Source: HOT-345 sp963531535 (GTDB lineage Bacteria > Patescibacteriota > Gracilibacteria > Absconditabacterales > Absconditicoccaceae). Taken from it: 59,715 nt of DNA. The notes beneath the pieces were generated by a model. That model was not told the origin of the DNA. It worked only from the letters and a program-made list of their open reading frames with translations, and made no database searches. The DNA lies in assembly GCA_963531535.1 (NCBI GenBank), contig CAUSGX010000006.1, positions 1-59,715 of the forward strand. The letters run 5' to 3'. Below, piece by piece: positions 9,858 to 19,084 of the stretch. Each line of letters opens with the position of its first letter. Positions within the stretch are counted from its first letter, which is position 1. The position numbers and the translations under genes were made by a program.

Positions 9858-10063
9858 TAAAAAAAGACCTAGAAGGATACTTCTGGTCTCAGATGAGACT
9901 CAGAACCGATAGCAAGCCCTTAGAATACAGAAGGCTTTTTAGTCTCAGCAATACATACTGCCAAGAGTAGAGAGCCTTATACCTTCTGCAGACAACAATT
10001 TAACAAAATCGGTTCTAAGTCGTTATTTCAACTTTCATTTGGGTAAACTACTCGGTTGAAGTA
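9858..10063 (-). ncRNA. Structured RNA, candidate 6S RNA
   Basis: The minus strand here can fold into a long hairpin. A 14-bp closing stem pairs 10008-10021 with 9897-9910. Inside is an asymmetric bubble of about 20 and 11 bases, then a second stem (AAGGCT with AGCCTT plus flanking pairs) and an apical stem-loop. It ends in a terminator: GACC...GGTC around GAAG/CTTC, followed by seven T (9859-9881). A promoter-like pair CTGACT-N16-TAGATT (10072-10099) gives a transcript of about 195-200 nt. Size, closing stem, central bubble and apical stem match 6S RNA, which mimics an open promoter and binds RNA polymerase. No RNase P, tmRNA or SRP consensus is seen. The identity is an inference from shape. 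Confidence 0.45.
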
Positions 10064-10071
10064 CTAACTAA

Positions 10072-10099
10072 AATCTAATAACGCATTAAATTTAGTCAG
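10072..10099 (-). promoter_or_regulatory. Possible promoter of the structured RNA
   Basis: On the minus strand CTGACT (10099-10094) and TAGATT (10077-10072) are 16 bases apart, the same spacing as elsewhere in the window. Confidence 0.35.
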
Positions 10100-10274
10100 T
10101 TTTTTTATTTCTTTTTTCATTTTGTTTTACGTTAATGAGCATAGCTTTATTTTTATAAAAAACAAGGATAAAATCTAATTTTCCTCTAATCATTAGTTTG
10201 CACTTTTTGTTATTCTTTTAAGTAAGATTATTGACTCTTTAAATTTTCTTTATCATGTTTGTTATTTTATAATA

Positions 10275-10315
10275 ATAAAAAACCTGATTTCACCTAATGA
10301 ATCAGATTTTTTTAG
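10275..10315. terminator. Bidirectional terminator after dnaB
   Basis: CTGATT and AATCAG form a stem extended by flanking A and T runs, and one arm is an exact AATCAGATT motif (10300-10308). It lies just past the dnaB stop. Confidence 0.6.
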
Positions 10316-10328
10316 CGTTTTATTGATT

Positions 10329-11684
10329 TTAATAGCTCGCATCACGAACAGCTCCTGGTTTTTCGGTGAATCTCATGATTTCTTTTTGAAAATGAAGCTC
10401 AACCTCACCAACTGCACCATTTCTATTTTTTCTGATACAGACATCTGTGGCTCCTTTTTTATCCGTATCTGGATCGTAATAATCTTCTCTATGTAGCATA
10501 AGAACTGCATCTGCATCCTGCTCAATCGCTCCTGATTCTCTCAAATCTGAGAGCTGAGGCTTTTTATCAACTCTTTGTTCTACAGCACGAGAAAGCTGAG
10601 AAAGTGCCATAATTGGAACTTCTAATTCTCTTGCTAGTTCCTTGAGACTTCTAGAAATATCTGAAATCTCTTGAACTCTATTTCCCGCATAACTTGTCCC
10701 ATGCATAAGCTGAAGGTAATCAATAATCACAATATCGAGTCAGCCTTTTTCAATTTTTAGTTTTCTCAGTTTTGACTTAAGTTCTGGAACTGTTAATGCT
10801 CCTCTATCGTCAATAAATATTTTTGCAACTCAGAGTGTGCTATTTGCTTCTCAGATTTTTGAGAAATCTTCTTCATTCATCTGTTCTGAACCATTAAGTT
10901 TATACATAGGAACTCCAGCAACTTCTGAGAGAATTCTATCAACAATTGATTCTGAGCTCATTTCAAGCGAGATGAAAACAACGGTCTTCTGCTGTTTTAG
11001 TGCGACATTATTAAGTACATTTAATGCAAAAGCTGTTTTTCCCATACTCGGTCTAGCCGCAAGAATAATCAATTCTCCAGGCTTAAATCAAGTCAACATC
11101 TTATCTATACCTTCATACCCAGAGAATACTTTCGATTCGTTCAGCTTTTCTGGATTATCTGCATATTCAATATACTCCATCACCCTCTTTTCCAAGATGT
11201 CTCAGATTGCAATAATGCTCTCCCCTACTTGATTTTGAGTGAGATCAAAAATTTTCTTTTCAATAGCATCAAAAATCTGAAGTGTGTCTTTCTGTTCATA
11301 GACTTCACCACTGATTCACTGACAAACCTTTAAAACCTGCCTGAGGAGTGATTTTTCTCTTACAATTTTACTATACTCAGAACAAGGTTGTGTAGAGAAA
11401 AGAAAAGAAGAAAGATCATAAAGGTAATCCACTCCTCCAATTACATCTAGATTTCAATTTTTAGAAAGCTGATCAGAAACCGTTACGACATCGATGGTTT
11501 TTCTCGCCATTCGAAGTTGCTGTATCGCTTCGTAAATGTAGCTATGTTCTTTTTGATAGAAATCTTTATAACCTAGTTTATCTGAATCATAAAGCCACAT
11601 TACTTCGCTATCAAGGAGAGCTCAACTAATAACTAACTTTTCAGCTTCTATATTATGTGGAGGAAGATTGATATTTTCAGGCAT
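10329..11684 (-). CDS. dnaB: Replicative DNA helicase DnaB
   Basis: This 451-residue protein is the ring helicase that unwinds DNA at the replication fork. The N-terminal domain starts with Leu-Pro-Pro-His-Asn-Ile-Glu-Ala-Glu, the usual DnaB opening. The RecA-like domain has the Walker A stretch Ala-Arg-Pro-Ser-Met-Gly-Lys-Thr (about 210-217). Downstream are Phe-Ile-Ser-Leu-Glu-Met-Ser, a Walker B Ile-Ile-Asp-Tyr-Leu-Gln-Leu-Met, a Gln-Leu-Ser-Arg-Ala-Val-Glu block and Leu-Arg-Glu-Ser-Gly-Ala-Ile-Glu-Gln-Asp-Ala-Asp. No intein is present. A TTGATT-N16-TATTAT promoter lies upstream (11721-11748). Confidence 0.95.
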
Positions 11685-11720
11685 TGGGGGATACGATTGA
11701 AAGATAAATAACTAAAATTT

Positions 11721-11748
11721 ATAATAATAAAAAATGAACTAAAATCAA
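11721..11748 (-). promoter_or_regulatory. Promoter of dnaB
   Basis: On the minus strand TTGATT (11748-11743) and TATTAT (11726-11721) are 16 bases apart. It overlaps the terminator hairpin of the preceding gene. Confidence 0.45.
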
Positions 11749-11764
11749 GGAAAACTTTAGTTCA
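11729..11764 (-). terminator. Terminator after the nuclease-like gene
   Basis: ATGAACTAAA and TTTAGTTCAT form a 10-bp stem with a 12-base loop, followed by TTTTTTATT on the minus strand. Confidence 0.65.
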
Positions 11765-11866
11765 TCTTTGGTATTTCTTTTAACTTTTTTACAGGTTTTT
11801 AACAAAAATTATTTTCTCATGACTCGATATCGCACAAAATTATTATCAATTATGATATAAGAGGTT

Positions 11867-12361
11867 TTATTGATTTTGTCTTTCCCAAGAGTATTTTCTC
11901 TCTCCTTCTTGATATATTTTATATCCCTTTAAGCCTTCAGTATCAAATATTAAATAAACTCAATAAGTGTAACGATATACATCATCAGAAGATGTAAATC
12001 ACTTCAATTTTTCATCATCACTTCATGATCAAGCTTCAGCATTTGAATCTTTTTTTATTTCAATTACCAACAAATTGTCATCATTACTTCATCTCTTATG
12101 TATAATAATATCTGGTCTGACTCCATTTGTATTTGAAATATTTTCTAATATTTTTGGGTTATTAAAATTACGATTATACTCACAATCAACATTATAATTT
12201 CATCATCTTCCTTTTTCATAATATTGAGCTAAATAACAAGCAAGCCTACTACTCAAAGTCTGTTCATGGACATTTCTTTCTAATAAGTACCTATCTTTCT
12301 TCAGCATTTTTCTTAAACATTTATCAAGAATTTCTAAATCTTCTCCCGTTTCTTCAAACAT
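11867..12361 (-). CDS. Putative PD-(D/E)XK nuclease-like protein
   Basis: This 164-residue protein has Arg-Pro-Asp-Ile-Ile-Ile-His (Asp84) followed 16 residues later by Val-Ile-Glu-Ile-Lys-Lys (Glu101, Lys103), the spacing and hydrophobic strands of a PD-(D/E)XK nuclease core. Glu33 in an early helix could complete the site. About ten glycines are TGA. It lies 43 bases after the TPR gene on the same strand. No methylase or specificity gene is adjacent, so a restriction role is not supported. It could act in repair or be a standalone nuclease-fold protein. The fold call rests on motif spacing only. Confidence 0.45.
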
Positions 12362-12404
12362 AATTAAACAAATTAAACAAGTAAAAAATTGAATAAGCTA
12401 AAAA

Positions 12405-13274
12405 TTAATTTTCCCTACTGAGTTCTCTGATCTTATTTTTTGCCTTTTCATTTGCTGGCTCATATTCTAGAGTATTGAAATAGAACTTCTTTGCATTATC
12501 AAGATCCCCAATTTGCTCATACAGCTCTGCTGTTGCCAGCAAATATTTTGGGTTTGTAGGCCTAAGTTTCACAATCTTTTCCATATATGCAAGTGCCTCT
12601 GAGCTTCTATCAGTATTATAGAATATCTCAACCATTGTCAGATAGTATTTTGGGTTATCATTCTTTAGATTAATAGCTTTTTCTACAAGAAGTTCAGCTG
12701 TTTGGTTATATCCTGCCATAAAATAAATCTCTCATATTTGCCAAATTGCTTTATGATCATTCGGATCCTTTTCTGATACTTTTTTTAGCAGAGAAAGAGC
12801 TTTTTTATAATTCCCTAAAGTGAAATATAACTCAGAAAGTGGCTTTAGAATTTCAAGAGACTCATCATCAATGGCCAATCCTTCAATCAGCTTTTTCTCA
12901 TATTGTTCAAACTTCCCACTATTTTTAAGAATATTTGCTTCAATCAGGATTGTTTCAAGCTTCTTTTTATTCTTTTCTTTGTCCTCTGTCGAGCTCTTAG
13001 GCTCAGTATTTTCTTCTTTAGTTTCAAGATCTTCTTGAGGAGTATCTTTTGTCTCTTCTACTTCTGTTGAGTAGTTATTTGAGATGAATTCGTTTTCTTG
13101 TTCCTGTAGTTCTTCTTTAATCTCTTGCATTTCTTTATTTTCTTTAGCTACTTGTGCTTTAGTTTTTATAAATCAGAGAAAGCGTCTGCTGGCTCGCCAT
13201 AATAATAATCCAAGAGGAATTACGATCATTGCTACTGTTAGAGCAATCCAAGCATAAGCTAATAATTTAGACAT
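12405..13274 (-). CDS. Membrane-anchored TPR protein
   Basis: This 289-residue protein begins with one hydrophobic helix (about residues 5-25). A highly charged, probably disordered linker rich in Glu, Lys and Thr follows (about 45-100). The C-terminal part has four or five tetratricopeptide repeats with the usual Leu, Gly, Tyr, Ala and Pro pattern (for example Leu-Gly-Asn-Tyr-Lys-Lys-Ala). TPR arrays bind partner proteins; here they would face the cytoplasm or the outside depending on topology. It starts 34 bases after the PSP1-family gene, in the ftsH transcript direction. A role as a scaffold near FtsH is possible but unproven. Confidence 0.75.
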
Positions 13275-13308
13275 TCCGTAAACAAAAAGAATAAAACAGA
13301 TTTTTACT

Positions 13309-14136
13309 TTATGAATTGGTTGATTCTAAGGCTGAAAGAGGCACTCTTAGAATAGCTCCTTCTGGAGTTTTTAGGATAACTTCTCTCGTCATGATATTAT
13401 ATGAACTAACAATTCAATTTTCATTTGATCATGGGCATTTTATTGTTGATCATTTTGTTGGGAAATTTTTTACTTCTTCTTGATAGATTTCTAGTTCATA
13501 CATCAGACTACATTTTAATTTTCAGCATCTTCCCTTTAATCTTTCCATATCCCTACCATCTACTCCTTGTAGTCCAATACACTCAACTTCTACGCTCGGT
13601 AATGGATTGAGACTTTGGCATGCAGTAAGCATACCACAATCAGAACCTACTGCATAATCTTTAGCTGCAGGATCAAGTCTCATCATATCTCTTGCTCAGA
13701 TTTGAAAAAGAAATAGATTTTTTCAGATTTCTGATCTAAGTTCTTTTACAAAATCTCAAAACACATATCTTTCCTCAGAATAAAAATAGAAATAAATCTG
13801 ATCACCTATGGGATTATATCTTGCAGTGATTGGTTTTGATCATTCAAATCTAGCTTTAAACTTCTGTTTGAAGCTAGGGAAGACTTTGTGAGCAATATCT
13901 TGTTGCTCTAAAAACTCTCTAGTTTCTTCTTCAGAAAATGCTCTTTCAAATTCAACAGTTCTGCTTGCTTTAATTGGATATCAAATCACCAATCAAATAG
14001 AGCTTTTTTGAACTCACTTTTCCTCACAGATGTAGACAATCTTATCTCAATGTCTAAGTTGAGTCTTAATTTCATCAGGGCAATTAAGAACTTTAAAATT
14101 CTTGTTCATAAAATAATCTAAGACATAGAGTTCCAT
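13309..14136 (-). CDS. PSP1/RicT-like protein
   Basis: The 275 residues carry a PSP1 C-terminal-type domain. After an N-terminal beta region comes Gln-Ile-Tyr-Phe-Tyr-Phe-Tyr-Ser-Glu-Glu-Arg, then Phe-Gln-Ile-Gly-Ala-Arg-Asp, then Ser-Asp-Cys-Gly-Met-Leu-Thr-Ala-Cys, and then Leu-Lys-Gly-Arg-Cys-Gly-Lys-Leu-Lys-Cys-Ser-Leu. This order and the Cys positions match YaaT/RicT, which in Bacillus works with RicA and RicF in an iron-sulfur complex that affects RNA processing. The Pro-Cys-Gly block is altered here (Asp-Cys-Gly). RicA/RicF partners are not visible. It starts 37 bases after ftsH. Confidence 0.7.
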
Positions 14137-14173
14137 TATGTTGGTATAATCAGTAAATATCTATTTGATAGTA

Positions 14174-16135
14174 TTATTCAGTTTTTTCTTTCTTGGTTTT
14201 TTTGTTTGTATTTGGCAATTCTGCGGTAATATCTCCATTCATCATTTGAACGAATTCTTCACTAGAAAGATATTCTTTTTCAAGCAATATTTTACACATT
14301 TTTTCTATGAGATCTTTATTTTCAATCAGAATTGTTTTTGCCTTTGTATAAGCGTTCTCTAGATAACTCTTAATCTTTTTGTCAAGGAGTTCTGCCATCT
14401 TTTCACTATAAGGATTTGTGAAGGCTTGCTCTTCTGAGTCTTTTAAATAATTGATCGGCCCAAAATCTTCATCCATCCCATATCTTAAGATCATATTTTT
14501 TACAATAGCAGTCGCTCTCTGAAAGTCATTTGAGGCACCAGTTGTAATCTCGTCTTTTCCAAAGAAAACCTCTTCTGCAGCTCTTCCTCAGAGTAAAGTC
14601 ACGAGTTCATCAAGGAATTTTGCCTTTGAATAAAGGTTTTTATCTTCCTCCGGAGTTGTCCAGGTGACTCATAATGCTTGTCCTCTACGCACAATTGAAA
14701 TTTTTTCAACAGGATCAGCGTTCTCAAGCAAATGTCCGGTCACTGCATGTCCTAATTCATGATATGCAACCAGCTTTTTTTCTTTTTCTTTTGTAGATTT
14801 CACTTTTTTTTCAGGTCACATAATTACTTTTTCAAGCGCATACTCAAAATCTTGAATTGTTAATATTTCTCTATTATCTTTTGCTACTTGCAGAGTTGCT
14901 TCGTTTACTATATTTTCAATATCAGCTCCAACAAGTCCACTTGTTCTCCTTGCTAAAGAATCAATTTTAACTTTTTGATCAAGCTTTTTATTCTTGAGAT
15001 AATAGTTGAAAATCTGAATTCTCTCCTCATATGTAGGAGCAGATACAAGGACTTTCCTATCAAATCTTCCTGCTCTTAGAAGTGCCGGATCTAGAGTATC
15101 AGGTCTATTGGTCGCAGCAATGACAATAATGTTTGTAGATTGATCAAATCCATCCATTTCAGTTAGGATTTGATTAAGAGTTTGTTCCTGTTCCTGATGT
15201 CCTCAAGTATATCAAGATCCTCTCCTCTTTCCTATTGCGTCGATTTCATCAATAAAGATAATCGCTTTACCCGCAGCTTTTGCTTGCTCAAACAGTTTTC
15301 TCACTTTTGCAGCTCCTAGTCAAACAAGCATTTCCATAAATTCAGATCCAGCTGTTGAGAAGAATGCGACATCAGCTTCTCCAGCTACTGCTCTTGCAAG
15401 AAGCGTTTTCCCTCCTCCTGGAGCACCATAGAGCAAGACTCATTTTGGAGGTCTTACACCTAATTTCTCATATTTTTTAGGATTTTTGAGGTAATCTACA
15501 ATTTCGATCAGTTCATTTTTTACTTCATCCATCCCTGCAATATCGCTGAAAGTCGTTTTACTTTCAGATTTTTTGTTTTCTTTTCAAACTTTTACTCAGA
15601 AGAGATTATTTCATCCCTTAGGCATGATAAATCTCATTCCCACATAAAGAATGATGATGAAAATAATAATATATCCAACTTGTGCAATCAGCTTAGACAA
15701 AAGACTTTCTCACTTATAGGTCACAAGCACTGTATTATCTCCTGTTACGCTAATTCCAAGCTCTGTAAGCGAGGTTGAAACTGGTTTTGTTGTAGTAAGG
15801 AGATTGTAGTTTTCAATCGTTACCTGATTTCAAAAGAGCAAGTTCTGAGTTCAAGATTCAATAAATGAGAATCCCTTCAATTCCTGATCATTGATAAGTT
15901 CTATTTTTGAGAAACTTCAGCTTTGGTAATTTACCATCCATTCACTTAAGGGAAGCTGTTTTGTTTCTTGTATAGCTTCTATTGTTCCTGTTCACGTACT
16001 AGAGAGTGTAAGCGAGCTATTTGACTGCAAAAATCTTAATCCTAAAGTTATTATAATAATGAAGAGTAATCCATACTGAAACCATTTCCATCATAGAGAT
16101 GAGGTTTTTGCTTTTTTTTGTGGTGTTTTTTTCAT
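14174..16135 (-). CDS. ftsH: ATP-dependent zinc metalloprotease FtsH
   Basis: FtsH degrades misfolded membrane proteins and some cytoplasmic regulators. This 653-residue protein has two membrane helices (about 20-36 and 150-171) around an external domain, then an AAA domain and the protease domain. The zinc motif His-Glu-Leu-Gly-His is at 459-463. Walker A reads Gly-Ala-Pro-Gly-Gly-Gly-Lys-Thr (237-244) instead of the usual Gly-Pro-Pro-Gly-Thr-Gly-Lys-Thr, but the lysine and key glycines remain. The second-region-of-homology arginines are present (Leu-Arg-Ala-Gly-Arg-Phe-Asp-Arg). A TTGAAA-N16-TATAGT promoter is just upstream. Confidence 0.95.
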
Positions 16136-16170
16136 TTATTATCTAGTGGTCATATGACTAAAGTTTCTTA

Positions 16171-16198
16171 ACTATAAGGAACTAGAAAACAATTTCAA
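16171..16198 (-). promoter_or_regulatory. Promoter of ftsH
   Basis: On the minus strand TTGAAA (16198-16193) and TATAGT (16176-16171) are 16 bases apart. Confidence 0.6.
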
Positions 16199-16440
16199 CA
16201 TAAAAAAACCTATTAAAAGCGAGCATTTAACAAAAAAAGAGAGAATACTATCCCCTCTTTTTTACTAGGAATTATAACAAACTAAATTCCTACATATTCA
16301 TTAACTGTTGCTTTCATTTTTATCTTCATTCTTTAGATAAAAGGTCTAAATACATAGACAATAATACAGTAAAGATTCAAAAACAAAAATCAAGAGATTA
16401 TGATAAGTTTTCTTTATAAAAAAAGAAAAAAAATCTGATC

Positions 16441-16468
16441 TTGCTTTTTGAATAAATTTCCGCATAAT
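16441..16468 (+). promoter_or_regulatory. Promoter of recG
   Basis: TTGCTT (16441-16446) and CATAAT (16463-16468) are 16 bases apart. An in-frame ATG at 16467 overlaps the -10 box, so the ATG at 16500 is preferred. Confidence 0.5.
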
Positions 16469-16499
16469 GCATTTAATTTTCACTTTGTCAAAAAAAACT

Positions 16500-18554
16500 A
16501 TGACTGAACTAAAAGCGCTTCTTAAAACTACTCCTCAATATATTAATCTTCTATCATCTCATGGGATAAAAAACATTAAAGATTTTTTTAATTATTTTCC
16601 AAGAACCTATGAAGATAGGGCGAGCATTCAACCTCTCAACAATCTCCAAATTAACGAAAAAGGAACAGCAGCCACAAAGGGGAAAATTATAGAAAAAAAG
16701 GTCTTTAGAAGAGGCGGAAGAACAATTTATGATATTAAATTTGAGGATGAAAACTGAGCTCTTTGAGCGATCTCGATTTTTAATTCTGGGTATTTAGCGA
16801 GTAAAATTGAAGAATGAAAGTGGTATATTATTGTTGGTAAGCCAAATTTTAAATATGGGAAAATCACTTTCTCGCATCCAGATATCGTTCCAAGTTCAGA
16901 GAGCTGAGAAGTCAGTCAGCTCTATAATTCAGGAAGGATCTTCCCAGTTTATTCCGAACTGAATTGAATAAAACCATGATGGTTCGCTAAAAAAATTCGA
17001 GAAAATCTAAACCAAGTTCCCTTATGTTTTTCTGAATATCTCCCAGACAGATTTCTAAAAGAGTTTAATCTCTTAAATGTAATAGATACGATTCAGAATA
17101 TCCACTATCCTCAGAATCATCAATTAAAAAATCAAGCAATTCATAGAGTATTCTTTGACAGATTGCTGAGAATTCAGATTTTTTCTCTTATGAATAGACG
17201 TCAATATCAAAGCCAAACCAAACAAATCAGTCAATCACAGCAGTGGGAAGTTTTAAAAGAACTTTTAACTCGTCTCCCCTTTGAACTTACGACCGCACAG
17301 AAAAAGGTTGTAAAACAGATTATTGATGATTTTCACTCTTGAAAACCGATGTTAAGACTTCTTCAGTGAGATGTTTGAAGTGGGAAAACGATCGTTGCTA
17401 CGCTGTGAGCTTATTATATTAAGCAAATTTTTAACGGGCAAACAGCATTTTTAGCGCCTCTTGAGGTTTTGGCTCAACAGCACTACAGAACAATTGCGAA
17501 GTTTTTGCTGCCACTCTGACTCAGGGTTGAATGTATTACCGGCTCTCTAACAAAAACACAAAAAGAAAAAATAAAATCTGATCTAGAAGCCTGAAAAATT
17601 GATGTGATCATCTGAACTCATGCTTTATTGCAAGAAGGAATTAAATTTCATAATTTGCAGTATGTTGTAATTGATGAACAACATAAGTTTTGAGTAAAGC
17701 AAAGAGCCTTTTTTAAGCAATTCTGATCTCCACATATTTTGCAAATGAGCGCTACTCCCATCCCAAGATCAATGGCGATCGCATTTTTTGGAGAATTTGA
17801 TGTGAGCATTATCAATGAATTACCTCAAGGGAGAAAACCTATTGAGACAAAAATTATTAGTAATAGCGAGTTTCTAAAACTGAAACCATGGATTGTTGAT
17901 AAAGTCCACAAAGGCCAGAAAGTCTTTGTTGTTACTCCACTTATTGAAGAGAGTGAAACATTAGATGAGGTACAGTCTGCTTTATCAAGTTATGAGGAAA
18001 TGCAAGGACTCTACCCAGAATTATCTGGGAAAATCTGACTCCTTCATGGGAAAATGAAACCTAAAGATAAAGATCAAGTAATGTCAGATTTTAAGTCATG
18101 AAAACTAGTAATGCTCGTTTCTACAACAGTTATTGAGGTTTGAGTAGATGTGCCAGAGGCAACGGTAATGATTATAAAAAATGCCGAAAGATTCTGACTT
18201 GCACAACTTCATCAATTAAGGGGAAGAATTGGAAGATCAGATCTTCAATCTTATTGTTTCCTAGAAACTCCAAAAAAAAGTTGAGAAAGTTATGAAAGGC
18301 TAAGAGCTATGGAGGAAACTACAGATGGTTTCAAACTTGCTGAGCTAGATCTTCAAAATCGTTGATCTGGCGAGATTTTAGGGACGATGCAGTCTTGACT
18401 TAGTGATATTCCATTTGATGTTTTATCGGATTTAAATTTTTTGGAGAAAGTTCAACAAGGAGCTCATTGGCTACTAGAGCATTATCCAAATTTTGAATGA
18501 TTACCTCAGTTACAGAAATTTTTAGATGAAAAAATTGGAGATATTTTAGCATAA
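16500..18554 (+). CDS. recG: ATP-dependent DNA helicase RecG
   Basis: RecG reverses stalled forks and branch-migrates recombination intermediates. This 684-residue protein has the wedge/OB domain at the N-terminus (Phe-Asn-Tyr-Phe-Pro-Arg-Thr-Tyr-Glu-Asp-Arg). Walker A is Gly-Asp-Val-Gly-Ser-Gly-Lys-Thr (290-297), in which Gly290 and Gly293 are TGA. Box II is Asp-Glu-Gln-His (392-395), followed by Met-Ser-Ala-Thr-Pro-Ile-Pro-Arg and the RecG box Gln-Leu-Arg-Gly-Arg-Ile-Gly-Arg-Ser. In standard code the gene would break at Walker A, so it is strong evidence for UGA as glycine. Confidence 0.95.
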
Positions 18555-18555
18555 A

Positions 18556-18590
18556 TAAAAAACTCTCTAAATATTCTTAGAGAGTATAAT
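18556..18590 (-). terminator. Terminator hairpin between recG and small gene
   Basis: ACTCTCTAA pairs with TTAGAGAGT, and on the minus strand a TTTTTTATTT run follows. It would end transcription of the 79-residue gene coming from the other side. Confidence 0.6.
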
Positions 18591-18649
18591 CCCTAGTTTC
18601 CCGTTTTCATACTCATATCATCGCTTTCCCATCTGGGATTCTAGGGATT
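18588..18649. other. 62-base palindromic hairpin element
   Basis: AATCCCTAG (18588-18596) and CTAGGGATT (18641-18649) are exact complements. They enclose 44 bases with an inner hairpin TCCC-ATCT-GGGA (18627-18638). On the plus strand ATTTTGTTT follows, so it could be recG's terminator, but it is larger and more structured than the other terminators here. Confidence 0.5.
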
Positions 18650-18672
18650 TTGTTTGTTAGAAAACAGTTCTA

Positions 18673-18912
18673 CTATCAAGTTTCTTTTCGAGAAGGTAAA
18701 GAGAGATGGATACAAATCCTTCCAATTTTATCAATGGATATATCAAAGAATATCCCAACTTTTTCATCCTTGTCAGGTGAATAGTTGCCTTCTGGTTTAG
18801 ACTCAGACAAAATCTGATTTTTATCTTTTGGATAAAGGTTTTTATTAAGCTCAATATCGCTTATCTTTTCCTTTTTTTGCTTAGTAGAACTTTGGTTTTT
18901 TTTAATTTTCAT
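18673..18912 (-). CDS. Small hypothetical protein, 79 residues
   Basis: ATG at 18912 opens an 80-codon frame ending with Gly (TGA) and TAG. The first 50 residues are very rich in Lys, Ser, Glu and Asn and probably disordered. The last 30 form a possible strand-rich segment (Val-Gly-Ile-Phe-Phe-Asp-Ile-Ser, then Ile-Gly-Arg-Ile-Cys-Ile-His). A TTGACT-N16-TATATT promoter (18938-18965) and a downstream terminator support a real single-gene unit. No family was recognised. Confidence 0.5.
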
Positions 18913-18937
18913 ACATTTTTTGTTTTTTTGAGCCTTG

Positions 18938-18965
18938 AATATATATAAAAGTTTATTAAAGTCAA
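18938..18965 (-). promoter_or_regulatory. Promoter of the 79-residue gene
   Basis: On the minus strand TTGACT (18965-18960) and TATATT (18943-18938) are 16 bases apart. Confidence 0.55.
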
Positions 18966-18991
18966 TACTAAATATAGTAAAAAAAGATAAA

Positions 18992-19000
18992 AATCAGATT
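18992..19000. repeat. AATCWGATT motif copy
   Basis: AATCAGATT between the divergent promoters of the 79-residue gene and the OLD-family gene. Confidence 0.6.
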
Positions 19001-19026
19001 TTCCTCGCTTATATTTCGTGATAATG

Positions 19027-19054
19027 TTGAAAAAATATTTTTTCTGACTATACT
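19027..19054 (+). promoter_or_regulatory. Promoter of the OLD-family gene
   Basis: TTGAAA (19027-19032) and TATACT (19049-19054) are 16 bases apart, about 25 bases of leader before the ATG at 19085. Confidence 0.6.
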
Positions 19055-19084
19055 TTGATAGATTTTTTATTTGTAGCAAATCCC

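Larger units (their letters stand above)
16136..16499. other. Divergent intergenic region ftsH/recG
   Basis: About 360 AT-rich bases without a gene. It holds the ftsH promoter (16171-16198), the recG promoter (16441-16468) and a hairpin of AAAAAAGAG with CTCTTTTTT (16232-16263) that looks like a terminator although no gene precedes it. Confidence 0.6.
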
